Assembly (NCBI RefSeq): GCF_020532675.1
Contig: NZ_JAJAVE010000001.1
Coordinates: 372,001 to 436,000, forward strand
Direction of reading: 5' to 3'
Length of the DNA: 64,000 nt
Source: Methylobacillus gramineus
Lineage (GTDB): Bacteria; Pseudomonadota; Gammaproteobacteria; Burkholderiales; Methylophilaceae
The translations under genes were made by a program, and so were the position numbers. Positions 44,097 to 54,168 of this stretch are shown in pieces (positions within the stretch are counted from its first letter, which is position 1; every line of letters starts with the position of its first letter). Under the pieces are notes generated by a model, which saw nothing but the letters and a program-made list of their open reading frames with translations, searched no databases and was not told the DNA's origin.

Positions 44097-46814
44097 ATGG
44101 AACTCAAAGACTATCAGGCTGATGTACTAAGTGACCTCAGCGAATACTTGGGAACCCTGCTTGAGTGCAAGGGCCATCTTCCCAATGCTTTCACCAAGTA
44201 TTGGAAGGATCGTGGTGTTCTCAATCAAGCTTACAAGAACAACATCAAGGAAGTGCCTCATGTGTGTGTGAAGGTCCCCACTGCGGGTGGGAAGACCTTC
44301 ATTGCAGTGAATGCGTTGGACAGAATTTTTTCTGCCTTTGCTGAATACAATCCGACTCGTCCTAAGTTTGTGGTGTGGTTGGTTCCTTCTTTGACCATCC
44401 TTGAACAGACAGTTAAGAACCTATGCAACATTGATCATCCATACCGTCAGCGGTTGAATGACCTTTTCAATGGTCGTGTTCAAATCTATGAGAAGGCTGA
44501 TGTTCTTCAGGGTGCGGGGTTCAATGCGGACACCGTGAAGGAACAGCTTTCAGTAGTGGTGATGTCTTTTGACTCACTTAAGGCCACTAACAAAGAAAAC
44601 CGCAAAGCCTTTCAGGAGAATGGCTACCTTGCTTCATTCCTGAACGATGATAGCGAAATTGTTGAGCCGCTGGAAGGAACTGACCCTTCAGCACTTATTA
44701 ATATCATGCGGACTCTCAGGCCTGTTGTAGTTGTTGATGAAAGCCACAACGCTGAAAGTACTCTGTCTGTGGACATGCTTCGCGACCTCAATCCAAGCTT
44801 CATTTTTGACCTGACTGCTACCCCAAGGGATAACAGCAACATTATCAGCTATGTTGATGCCTTGAGGCTCAAGAAGCAGAACATGGTTAAGCTTCCTGTG
44901 ATTGTTGCGAATCAGAGAAGCCAAGAAGATGTGATCATGGCTGCGCTAAATATGCGGCGCCAGTTGGAAGAATTCGCCAAGAAGTCTGAAGAAAAAGGTG
45001 GTGGCTACATTCGGCCTATCGTGTTGTTCCAGGCTGAACCGAAGAACAAGGATGACACCACTACTTTTGAGAAGGTGCGGGAAATTCTGTTGGAACTGAA
45101 CATTCCAAAGGAACACATTGCCATCAAGACTGCCAATATCAACGAACTGAAGAACGTTGATTTGATGAGCCGTGATTGCCAAGTACGATACATCATTACG
45201 GTCAATGCGCTAAAAGAAGGATGGGATTGCCCTTTTGCTTATGTGCTGGCAACCCTGGCAAACAAATCCTCTGTGGTGGATGTGACTCAGATTCTGGGAC
45301 GTGTCCTTCGCATGCCATATACCAGAAAGCACAGCATTGAATTGCTGAACCTGAGCTATGTGTTTACCTCTTCCAGCCATTTCCAGAACACCTTGACCCA
45401 AGTAGTTGAGGGGTTGAATAAGGCGGGCTTCTCCAAGCGGGATTATCGAGAGTTTGACCTGTCTGGAATTGAGCAAGAGTGGGGTTCTACACCGTCACCA
45501 ACTCAAGAACAACTGAACCTGACTACTCTAACTGGTGAAGACAAGCCTGCTGAAACTGGTGACAGACAGGATATTGAGATTGAAAAGAGCAAGCTCAATC
45601 CTGACTGGGAGCAAAGCGCTGTAGAACAAGCTGCCACTGCGTATGGCAGTGAAAATCAGCAACCGGCTGCAACCGTAAATGACTCTACTGGTATTGAAGC
45701 GATCAAGGCTCAAGCTGTCGCACAAGCTCAACAATTTGAAGAGCAGGCAAGTGCTACGAATGGTGAGGCTTGCCCTGAAGAACTGAAGGCGCATATGAAT
45801 GAGCACAAGATGAAGCCAATCTTTGAAGAGTTGGCAAAAGCAATTCAGTTACCTCAGTTTTTCATTAAGCTGCCTTCAGATGGAGGGTTCTTTGATAGTG
45901 GTGACGAGTGGCATAAGCTCGCCAAGGAAAACCTGTTGTCCAACTTCGTTTTGGCAAACCTCGATGCCACTATCAACTTCACTGCCATTGAATCTGATGT
46001 GTATAAAGTAGATGCAGAAGAGATTGGTAATGGTGAAAGTGCTCCATCTTTCACCGTAGTGAAGAAGGCTGAGAAGGAAAAGCTGAACAGCATCATAAAG
46101 AGTCAGCCCACATCAGGCCAAATCACATCTATCATTGGTCGGTTGTTCAGTCTCATTGGAAAGAATACCTTTTACCCGATTGAAGATAACGATGTTAAGC
46201 ACTACCTCAAGCGGATTGTTGAGGCCTTGAATGCTGACCAACGTGCTGATTGTCTTGAACGTGACTATGCTTATGCGAAGCTCATCAAAGACAAGGTTCA
46301 GAGCCTTGCCAATGAGTATGCTGCAAAGGAATTTGGTAACTGGCTGACCACTCAAAAAATCAAGCTTCGTCCGTCCTTTTTACTGCCAGCAACGATTACA
46401 CCCAGTGACAACGCACCAGCGATCAGCCACAGTCTCTATGTCACTGAAGGCACTGTGAACAACCTTGAGAGCAAGGTTATCCGTGGTGTTGCAGAACTGG
46501 AAAATATTGTCTGGTGGCACAAGAATCTTGAACGAGGCAAAGGTTTCGTCATCAATGGATTTCTGAATCACTACCCTGATTTCATTGTTCTCACAGAGAG
46601 CAAGAACATTATTGTGGTGGAAACAAAGGGTGATGACAGAGATAACTCAGACTCAAAGAGCAAGCTGAAGCTTGGCAAAATTTGGGAGTCTCAGGCTAAC
46701 CAGATTGCACATGAAACAGGCTACCGCTATCACTACATGATGGTATTTGAGAGCAACCCGATTGATGGGGCATACACAACTGGTGATGTGCTGAAGCTGA
46801 TCGAGGCTTTATAA
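44097..46814 (+). CDS. Type III restriction endonuclease subunit Res
   Basis: 905 residues. An SF2 helicase core has Walker A VPTAGGKTF (60-68), DESH (214-217), SAT-like DLTATPRDN and motif VI QILGRVLRMPYTRK. The C-terminal nuclease is PD-(D/E)xK: PD at 827-828 and ETK at 842-844 (PDFIVLTESK ... VVETKGDD). Between them is a Gln/Glu-rich spacer (about 460-560). With Mod it uses ATP to find two head-to-head unmethylated sites and cuts nearby. All active-site motifs are intact. It is co-transcribed with mod and followed 66 bases later by the ATPase gene. Confidence 0.93.
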   Translation: MELKDYQADVLSDLSEYLGTLLECKGHLPNAFTKYWKDRGVLNQAYKNNIKEVPHVCVKVPTAGGKTFIAVNALDRIFSAFAEYNPTRPKFVVWLVPSLTILEQTVKNLCNIDHPYRQRLNDLFNGRVQIYEKADVLQGAGFNADTVKEQLSVVVMSFDSLKATNKENRKAFQENGYLASFLNDDSEIVEPLEGTDPSALINIMRTLRPVVVVDESHNAESTLSVDMLRDLNPSFIFDLTATPRDNSNIISYVDALRLKKQNMVKLPVIVANQRSQEDVIMAALNMRRQLEEFAKKSEEKGGGYIRPIVLFQAEPKNKDDTTTFEKVREILLELNIPKEHIAIKTANINELKNVDLMSRDCQVRYIITVNALKEGWDCPFAYVLATLANKSSVVDVTQILGRVLRMPYTRKHSIELLNLSYVFTSSSHFQNTLTQVVEGLNKAGFSKRDYREFDLSGIEQEWGSTPSPTQEQLNLTTLTGEDKPAETGDRQDIEIEKSKLNPDWEQSAVEQAATAYGSENQQPAATVNDSTGIEAIKAQAVAQAQQFEEQASATNGEACPEELKAHMNEHKMKPIFEELAKAIQLPQFFIKLPSDGGFFDSGDEWHKLAKENLLSNFVLANLDATINFTAIESDVYKVDAEEIGNGESAPSFTVVKKAEKEKLNSIIKSQPTSGQITSIIGRLFSLIGKNTFYPIEDNDVKHYLKRIVEALNADQRADCLERDYAYAKLIKDKVQSLANEYAAKEFGNWLTTQKIKLRPSFLLPATITPSDNAPAISHSLYVTEGTVNNLESKVIRGVAELENIVWWHKNLERGKGFVINGFLNHYPDFIVLTESKNIIVVETKGDDRDNSDSKSKLKLGKIWESQANQIAHETGYRYHYMMVFESNPIDGAYTTGDVLKLIEAL

Positions 46815-46880
46815 CCGTAATGAGCAAGAGTTGAAAAGCACCTGCCGGTGTTTTTTTACAATCTTAAAAAGGGGATAACG

Positions 46881-49037
46881 ATGAAGCTGACTGTAGACCT
46901 TAAGAACTGCTATGGGATCAGTGAGTTAGTGCATGAGTTTGATTTTAATGTTACTAATAGCTATGCCATCTATGCGCCAAACGGCTTCATGAAAACTTCA
47001 TTTTCCAAGACATTTGATGATCTAGCTAAGAGAAGAGAAACGAAGGATTTGATTTTTCCAGACAGAGAACCAAGTAGGTTTATTAAAAATGATACGGGCA
47101 ATGATATCGCTCCTGATTCTGTATTTGTTGTTGAGCCATACAATGCAGATTTCTCATCTGATAAAACATCACTCCTTCTTGTAAATAATGATGTCAAGAA
47201 AAAGTATGATGAGGCTCTCAATGATATTGCAGATAAGCAATCAGCATTATTGGGGAAGCTTAAGCAGTTATCAGGTTTAACAGGTAGAACAGTTACTCCT
47301 GAAACCGAGATTCTGAAATGCTTTGGTAAGAGGACACTTGCTGAACTGATGGAATCGTTGGACGAGAAGATAAAGGATAGTACTCTTACACAGCTTTCTA
47401 CAGTGGTCTATGCAGAAGTTTTTAATGAAAAGACTCTCGGACTTTTAGATTCTGGCGAAATTACAGACCAGTTAGAAGAATACATCCAGAAATACAATGA
47501 ACTGGTTTCTAAGTCTGATGTTCTCAGTAAACAGTTCAATCACTATAGTGCCACGACTGTCAATAAACAGCTTAAGGACAACGGATTTTTTGAAGCTAAG
47601 CATACAGTTAATCTCCGAACCAAAGATGGGATGAAGGAGATTACTACTGCTGATGAGCTTGCTGGAAAAATTGAAGAGGAAAGAAATAAGATTCTGACTG
47701 ACAAAGAGCTTGCTTCAAAGTTTGATGCGATAGACAAGAAGATTCAAAACGCTGAATTGAGGAAATTCAGGGATTATCTCTTTGATAATCAGCATATTCT
47801 TCCGTATCTAAAGGACTATAAGCAGCTTCAAAAAGAATTGTGGATTTCATACTTGGTTGATCAGAAGGAGTTCTACGGCCAATTTCTAGAAGCCTATAGG
47901 GCAAGCAAAGTTACTATCGAAGAGGCTGTCCAGCAAGCTAACAATGAAAGAACAGAATGGGAAGGAGTCGTTGAAGCATTCAACAAGCGATTCTCTGTGC
48001 CATTTAAAATGAGCGTATCAAACCAAGATGACGTGATTCTTAAAGGTACTCAACCCACAATTTCTTTTAAGTTTTCTGATGTTGATGGCGAAGGTGATGT
48101 TGCTAGAGAGTCGTTGCTGAAGGTTCTGAGTCAAGGTGAGCGTAGAGCACTTTATATATTAAATATCTTGTTTGAGATTCAGACAAGAATTAAGCAAGGA
48201 GCCATCACAATATTGGTGATTGATGACATTGCAGATTCGTTTGATTATAAAAACAAGTACGCGATAATTGAGTATCTAAAGGATATTTCAGCGTCAGGTA
48301 AATTCTTTTGTCTATTCCTATCCCATAATTTCGACTTCTACAGAAGTATTAGCGGAAGACTTGGTTTAAAACGGGAGTGTAAGCTACATGCAACGAAGTC
48401 AGGTAGAAAGCTAAAGCTAACTAAAGAAAAGTACCAAAAGAATCCATTTAATCATTGGAAAGAAAACCTTACAACTCCTGCTTTCTGTATTTCAGCCATA
48501 CCATTTGTCAGGAACCTAGCAGAATACTGCGGCTTGAATGCCGAATTTATTAAACTAACCTCTTTGCTTCATATTAAAGCTGAAACTGATACGCTAACAC
48601 TTGATAATCTATGTGTGATTTACAGGAAAATCCTGGCAGATAAACAACAGTTGACATTGAACCCGCCAGGAAAGCCTGTGATTGATGTTATTAACGAAGA
48701 AGCAGAGTCTGTTTTTAATGCACAAGAAGAAAGTGTAGAGCTTGAAGGGAAAGTTGTTCTCTCAATAGTAATCAGGCTAATAGCTGAAAAGCACATGATT
48801 AAAGTTATCAATAATCCAACCTTTGTTAATTCAATTAATGAAAACCAAACAATCAAGCTGCTTCAAGAGTACAAGAGATTAGGTTTGGGTGATGCGCAGG
48901 ATGTTTTGACTCTGGAACAGGTTAACCTAATGACGCCAGAGAACATCCATCTAAATTCGTTCATGTATGAGCCAATCTTAGATTTGGGAATAGCACATCT
49001 AAAGAATCTGTATTCAGATGTAAAACAACTTTATTGA
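46881..49037 (+). CDS. SMC/PrrC-like ABC-type ATPase linked to the type III R-M genes
   Basis: 718 residues from the ATG at 46881, behind AAAAGGGG. The ATPase head is split: a Walker A-like APNGFMKTS (32-40), a long helical middle (about 100-370, coiled-coil-like), then the signature LSQGERRA (416-423), Walker B ILVIDDI (444-450) and an H-loop His at 482 (LSHNFDFYR). This is the AAA_13/PrrC/RloC layout. After the head, Arg544-x3-Glu548 and His564 could match the catalytic trio of PrrC-type anticodon nucleases. A C-terminal NSFMYEPILDLG follows. Family membership is fairly clear; nuclease activity is inference. It may also be an independent defence gene. Confidence 0.75.
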   Translation: MKLTVDLKNCYGISELVHEFDFNVTNSYAIYAPNGFMKTSFSKTFDDLAKRRETKDLIFPDREPSRFIKNDTGNDIAPDSVFVVEPYNADFSSDKTSLLLVNNDVKKKYDEALNDIADKQSALLGKLKQLSGLTGRTVTPETEILKCFGKRTLAELMESLDEKIKDSTLTQLSTVVYAEVFNEKTLGLLDSGEITDQLEEYIQKYNELVSKSDVLSKQFNHYSATTVNKQLKDNGFFEAKHTVNLRTKDGMKEITTADELAGKIEEERNKILTDKELASKFDAIDKKIQNAELRKFRDYLFDNQHILPYLKDYKQLQKELWISYLVDQKEFYGQFLEAYRASKVTIEEAVQQANNERTEWEGVVEAFNKRFSVPFKMSVSNQDDVILKGTQPTISFKFSDVDGEGDVARESLLKVLSQGERRALYILNILFEIQTRIKQGAITILVIDDIADSFDYKNKYAIIEYLKDISASGKFFCLFLSHNFDFYRSISGRLGLKRECKLHATKSGRKLKLTKEKYQKNPFNHWKENLTTPAFCISAIPFVRNLAEYCGLNAEFIKLTSLLHIKAETDTLTLDNLCVIYRKILADKQQLTLNPPGKPVIDVINEEAESVFNAQEESVELEGKVVLSIVIRLIAEKHMIKVINNPTFVNSINENQTIKLLQEYKRLGLGDAQDVLTLEQVNLMTPENIHLNSFMYEPILDLGIAHLKNLYSDVKQLY

Positions 49038-49089
49038 TAGAATCACCTTTGGGCTCCATTGTTGCCGGAATTTTGCTACTACGACTGAG

Positions 49090-49226
49090 GATTGTTTTTC
49101 CGACGATTTGGCACCCATGGCATTTTATATGCCCCCCTCACGCGGGCTCGAAGGTAAAGTTAGTGAAAAATGGCGCATTTGCGTGAGCTTGATGAGCAAG
49201 CCCTGGCAAGAAACCGCAAAAAATAA
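49090..49226 (+). pseudogene. Displaced original 3' end of rarA, frameshifted
   Basis: The frame reads DCFSDDLAPMAFYMPPSRGL then EGKVSEK, and after one missing base at 49170/49171 it continues AHLRELDEQALARNRKK and stops at 49226. This aligns with the end of RarA at 42310-42419 (YFPDGMHEPSWYQPVPRGLE, SKITEKLNMLRKLDEEAKKK). The serS gene follows 84 bases later. I take it as what remains of the ancestral rarA tail after the island arrived. It has no start of its own. Confidence 0.75.
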
Positions 49227-49289
49227 AACAGATGGTCATGCCAATTACCATCGTGCTTTCATGCACCTTGGACTGGTGGCATACCTTAG

Positions 49290-50603
<1,314 letters not shown>

Positions 50604-50636
50604 ATCACATCCGAGGCACAACCTGCCTAGCTCATC

Positions 50637-50674
50637 AAAAGCCTCGTCATGCATGTCGCATCACGAGGCTTTTT
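50637..50674 (+). terminator. Rho-independent terminator of serS
   Basis: AAAAGCCTCGT / ACGAGGCTTTT form an 11-bp stem with a 15-base loop. The A-run and T-run make it usable also by the converging antiporter gene, whose stop lies inside it. Confidence 0.8.
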
Positions 50675-52430
50675 AATGGTCTTCTTTTTCCTGGTTCAAC
50701 GTTTCTATCAAGGCAATCTGCATACGGTAATGCAGCATGACAAACCAGCGCCACAACAATGCCACCAGGCCTGCCACGATCACCAGCACTAAGAGGAGTA
50801 CCTTGATTGGCGGCATGATGCTGTGACTGAGGGTGAGGATCAGTATCGTCATGCCGATGACGGCAACTACATTCACTGTCTTGGCAATGAAGCGCTGTAC
50901 ACGTGGACTATCATTTCCACTCATGCCTTGCGTGCTGTGGTCTGCCAATAACAAGCCCAGGGATTGCAGTTTCCTGAATGCCGCGATCAGGAACGGTGCG
51001 GACAGCAATAACGTGATCCCCCAGGCTAGTGCCTGTTGCCAGAGCTGATCATGCAGGGCGGAAGGTAGCTTGATCAAATGCGCATTCACCAGCCATACCG
51101 CGCCAAGCAGCAAAGCGCTAACCATGCATAAATTCACAAACACTTGCAGCAGGAGTTTGCGATATATATTGGCCAGGATAGCACTGTCACTATCGGGTGC
51201 ATGGCTGGTGGATAGCCAGTTGCTATAGAGCCTGAAAAATTGCGATATCTTCTCGGGCATTTTGCGAGAAATGGACATGGACAGCGGATCTGCCGCCTTG
51301 ATCAAATAAGGCGTGGTCAGTGTGGTAATCACGGAAGCCGCAACGGCAATCGGGTAGAGAAATGGGCTGGTCACGCCCAGTGTCAGCCCGAGTGAGGCGA
51401 TGATGAATGAGAACTCGCCAATTTGGGATAAGCCCATACCGACGCGTAAAGACGTACGACCATCATTACCTGCCGCCATGGCACCCAGGCTACACGACAA
51501 TATTTTGCCAAAAATGATCACCAGAATGACGACCAGGATAGGCTTTGCGTATTCGATGATGATATTCGGATCCAGCATCAGCCCGATGGCAACAAAGAAA
51601 ATGGCGCTGAACATATCGCGTATGGGTGCAATCAGTCGCTCAATGGCCCTGATGCGCCGCGATTCAGCCATGATCGCACCTATCATGAAGGCGCCCAGCG
51701 CTACGCTGTAGTCCAGTTGTATCACAAGCAGGCAGAAGCCGAAGCACAGGCCGAGAATCGTGATCAAGAGCATTTCATCACGCTTGAAGCTGGCTACATA
51801 CTCCAGCAGCTTGGGCACCAGGATAATGCCCAACACCAGGGCTACCACCATAAATAAGGTCAGCTTTGAGATAGTGGCTGCTGCATCCAGGGTAGATACG
51901 TGACCAGTCGCTGCAATGCCGGAAAGCAAGGCAATAATGCCAATGCCAAGAATATCCTCCACAATCAGCACACCAAAAATCAGCTGGGCAAAGCGCTCAT
52001 GCTTCATGTTGAGTTCATCCAGCGCCTTGACGATGATGGTGGTCGAGGAAATCGCAATCATGGCGCCGAGGAAAATCGAATCCATGGCTTTCCAGCCGAA
52101 GTAGCTACCAATCTCGTAACCGAGCCAGACCATAACAACAATCTCGACCAGTGCTGCGACGACGGCTGTGGCACCAACAGCGCGTAATTTGCGCAGGCTG
52201 AACTCCAGTCCAAGCGAGAACATGAGAAACACAATCCCCAGTTCTGCCAGAATTTCTATGGTGTGGTTGTCATGGATCAGAGGGAAGGGCGGAGTGTGCG
52301 GGCCAATGATCAACCCGGCTAATATGTAGCCCAGCACCACCGGCTGCTTCATGCGGTGGAATAGAATGGTGACCATGCCTGCCACCAGCATGATGACAGC
52401 CAGATCCTGTATGAAGGCTACGGCGTGCAT
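50673..52430 (-). CDS. Kef-type monovalent cation:proton antiporter (CPA2)
   Basis: 585 residues. Twelve or so transmembrane helices make up an Na/H-exchanger domain: LGYILAGLIIGPHTPPFPLI, the helix IFLGAMIAISSTTIIVKALD and LIVEDILGIGIIAL (the VEDI carboxylate pair of the CPA2 ion site). About 180 C-terminal residues contain three more hydrophobic helices instead of the cytosolic RCK/TrkA-N domain of KefB/KefC, so gating by nucleotides or glutathione is not expected. It is likely a K+ or Na+ / H+ antiporter of the inner membrane. It is convergent with serS. Confidence 0.9.
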   Translation of the reverse strand: MHAVAFIQDLAVIMLVAGMVTILFHRMKQPVVLGYILAGLIIGPHTPPFPLIHDNHTIEILAELGIVFLMFSLGLEFSLRKLRAVGATAVVAALVEIVVMVWLGYEIGSYFGWKAMDSIFLGAMIAISSTTIIVKALDELNMKHERFAQLIFGVLIVEDILGIGIIALLSGIAATGHVSTLDAAATISKLTLFMVVALVLGIILVPKLLEYVASFKRDEMLLITILGLCFGFCLLVIQLDYSVALGAFMIGAIMAESRRIRAIERLIAPIRDMFSAIFFVAIGLMLDPNIIIEYAKPILVVILVIIFGKILSCSLGAMAAGNDGRTSLRVGMGLSQIGEFSFIIASLGLTLGVTSPFLYPIAVAASVITTLTTPYLIKAADPLSMSISRKMPEKISQFFRLYSNWLSTSHAPDSDSAILANIYRKLLLQVFVNLCMVSALLLGAVWLVNAHLIKLPSALHDQLWQQALAWGITLLLSAPFLIAAFRKLQSLGLLLADHSTQGMSGNDSPRVQRFIAKTVNVVAVIGMTILILTLSHSIMPPIKVLLLVLVIVAGLVALLWRWFVMLHYRMQIALIETLNQEKEDH

Positions 52431-52511
52431 AGAATCGAATGTACTTTCTTATAAGGCTTCTCAGCCCTTATTTTATAACGATACCGGCATATTCATTGCG
52501 CAGTAAACGAC

Positions 52512-53930
52512 TCATTCCTGGCTTATATTGTTGCCATAGCCACTGAGCCCTGCCACTTCAAAGCTGGGGAAAATGGGAGAATGTCGCGGCTCGCGCTTCA
52601 CCAGTATCTTATGATAGGTACGCACTGACTCAACAAATACTACTGGTGCCCCACCACGGGCATAGCCATATTTGAGCGTTGAGTAATATTCTTCCTTGTT
52701 TAGCATGGGCAGGGTTTTTTTAATATCCACCCAGCGATCCGGGTTCAATTTTAGCCGTGTGGCCAAAATACGGGCATCCTGCAGGTGGGCATAACCTATG
52801 TTATAAGCTGCCAGCGCCATCCAGGTACGGTCAGGCTCATGAACTGAATCCGGGATCAAGTCCTTCAACATAAGCACATAGCGTGCCCCGGCAATAATGC
52901 TCTGCCGTGCATCCAGCCGGTCAGTGACACCCAGCCGGTCAGCCGTATCTTCAGTAAGCATCATGATGCCCCGAACATTGGTAGGCGAGGTATTGAACCT
53001 GTCCCAGTGGGATTCCTGGTAGCCAATCGCAGCAATCAAGCGCCAATCCAGTCCAGTCAATTCCTGCGCTTCATGGAAGATCGGTCTGTATTGTGGCAGC
53101 AGCGACTCTGAGCGTTGCATGAAACTGGTGACATCCACTGGTTTCAATCGATCTGCATGACCGTAGTAACGGTCTATCAGGTTGCGCAGGGTACCGTCTT
53201 TCTTGATACGGTCAAAATAGGCATTGGCCTTATCATACAGCCACTTGTCACTGGTTTTGGCAAACGCCCATGCCACTTGTTCAGGCTTGCCTAGAGGCAT
53301 GCGCGCACCAAGGTTGGGATAATAGTTCTGCACCAGTGCAATCAAGTGACCATCTGCAACCGTATAGTCCAGCTCTCCTTCAGCGACCCGCGCCAAGAGT
53401 TCATCGGAGTTCGCTTTTGGCGTTTCGGACCAATGCAGCCTGGGTTCTTTTTCCTTCAACTGTTGGAGTCGTTCAGCGTAGCTGGTCCCTGCAGGAATCA
53501 GAATCTGCTTGCCGATAAGATCCTTGACCGATGCAGGGGCTTTAGTCTGCTCGCTGTTAAAGACAATTTGTTGTTGTACGGTATGGTAGGGCTGGGTGAA
53601 CTGCACCATGTGTTCACGCATGCGGGTGACACTGAGATCGGCTGCGGCGAAGTGCGCTTTTTGTTTTACAAGGGCGGGGATGACCTGTGAAATATTGCCC
53701 ACCACCAGGAACTTGACGCTGTATTCCGGCCCCAGTTCCTTGACAAAATTCCTGACAAGATCGTACTCCAGCCCTGCATATTGATTGCTGCCACTGTAGT
53801 AATAAGTGCTGGGACCATTGTGTGTCACCACAATGATTTCCTTGCTTTGCCTGGGGTCTGAAAGAGGCTTTGGCGACTCTTTACAGCCCATGAGCAACAG
53901 CATCAAAAAAATAAGGACCAGTGAGCGCAT
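52512..53930 (-). CDS. mltF: Membrane-bound lytic transglycosylase, MltF-type
   Basis: 472 residues from the ATG at 53930; an earlier in-frame start would add 16 residues ahead of the signal. The lipobox LLLMGC anchors it to the outer membrane. Residues about 30-260 form a SBP_bac_3-like regulatory domain (EIIVVTHNGPSTYYYSGSNQ ... LSVTRMREHMVQF). The SLT lytic transglycosylase domain follows, with the catalytic Glu in IAAIGYQESHWDRFN and ALAAYNIGYAHLQDAR. It cleaves peptidoglycan glycan strands with anhydro-ring formation. The architecture is exactly that of MltF (about 500 residues). Confidence 0.92.
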   Translation of the reverse strand: MRSLVLIFLMLLLMGCKESPKPLSDPRQSKEIIVVTHNGPSTYYYSGSNQYAGLEYDLVRNFVKELGPEYSVKFLVVGNISQVIPALVKQKAHFAAADLSVTRMREHMVQFTQPYHTVQQQIVFNSEQTKAPASVKDLIGKQILIPAGTSYAERLQQLKEKEPRLHWSETPKANSDELLARVAEGELDYTVADGHLIALVQNYYPNLGARMPLGKPEQVAWAFAKTSDKWLYDKANAYFDRIKKDGTLRNLIDRYYGHADRLKPVDVTSFMQRSESLLPQYRPIFHEAQELTGLDWRLIAAIGYQESHWDRFNTSPTNVRGIMMLTEDTADRLGVTDRLDARQSIIAGARYVLMLKDLIPDSVHEPDRTWMALAAYNIGYAHLQDARILATRLKLNPDRWVDIKKTLPMLNKEEYYSTLKYGYARGGAPVVFVESVRTYHKILVKREPRHSPIFPSFEVAGLSGYGNNISQE

Positions 53931-54017
53931 CCGATCAAGTTTCCTAAAGATTGGACTATTTGTCCAGTCTGAGCTCATTTTAGTTCTTATTCATGCGCTG
54001 GATTTTGACGTCTGAAA

Positions 54018-54046
54018 TTTACTTGATATGCCTGCTAAGCTATAAT
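54018..54046 (+). promoter_or_regulatory. Promoter of tRNA-Ser
   Basis: TTTACT (54018-54023) and TATAAT (54041-54046) are spaced 17 bases apart, a good sigma-70 promoter ending 9 bases before the tRNA. Confidence 0.6.
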
Positions 54047-54055
54047 CCGCCTCCC

Positions 54056-54146
54056 GGAGAGGTGGCAGAGCTGGTTGAATGTACCTGACTCGAAATCAGG
54101 CATACGTGAAAGCGTATCAAGGGTTCGAATCCCTTCCTCTCCGCCA
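54056..54146 (+). tRNA. tRNA-Ser (anticodon CGA)
   Basis: 91 bases including an encoded CCA. The acceptor stem GGAGAGG (54056-54062) pairs with CCTCTCC (54136-54142). The anticodon loop CTCGAAA carries CGA at 54091-54093, reading UCG. A long variable arm (CATACGTGAAAGCGTAT) and the T-loop GGTTCGAATC confirm a type II serine tRNA. It has its own promoter and no sign of an integrated element at its 3' end. Confidence 0.96.
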
Positions 54147-54168
54147 ATAATGAACTACGTTAGGCCAC

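Larger units (their letters stand above)
42185..49089. mobile_element. Type III restriction-modification defence island inserted at the rarA 3' end
   Basis: The island holds mod, res and an SMC-like ATPase gene, all on the plus strand and visibly A+T-richer than the DNA on either side. It begins inside the last quarter of rarA and ends just before a leftover rarA 3' fragment and serS. No integrase, transposase or tRNA is in it, so exchange by homologous recombination within rarA, from a relative with the same neighbourhood, is the simplest route. The exact borders are estimates from base composition and the duplicated rarA tail. Confidence 0.7.

Noticed and set aside
54056-54146. tRNA-Ser as an integration site
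   Set aside because: No integrase and no duplicated tRNA 3' end are present on either side.
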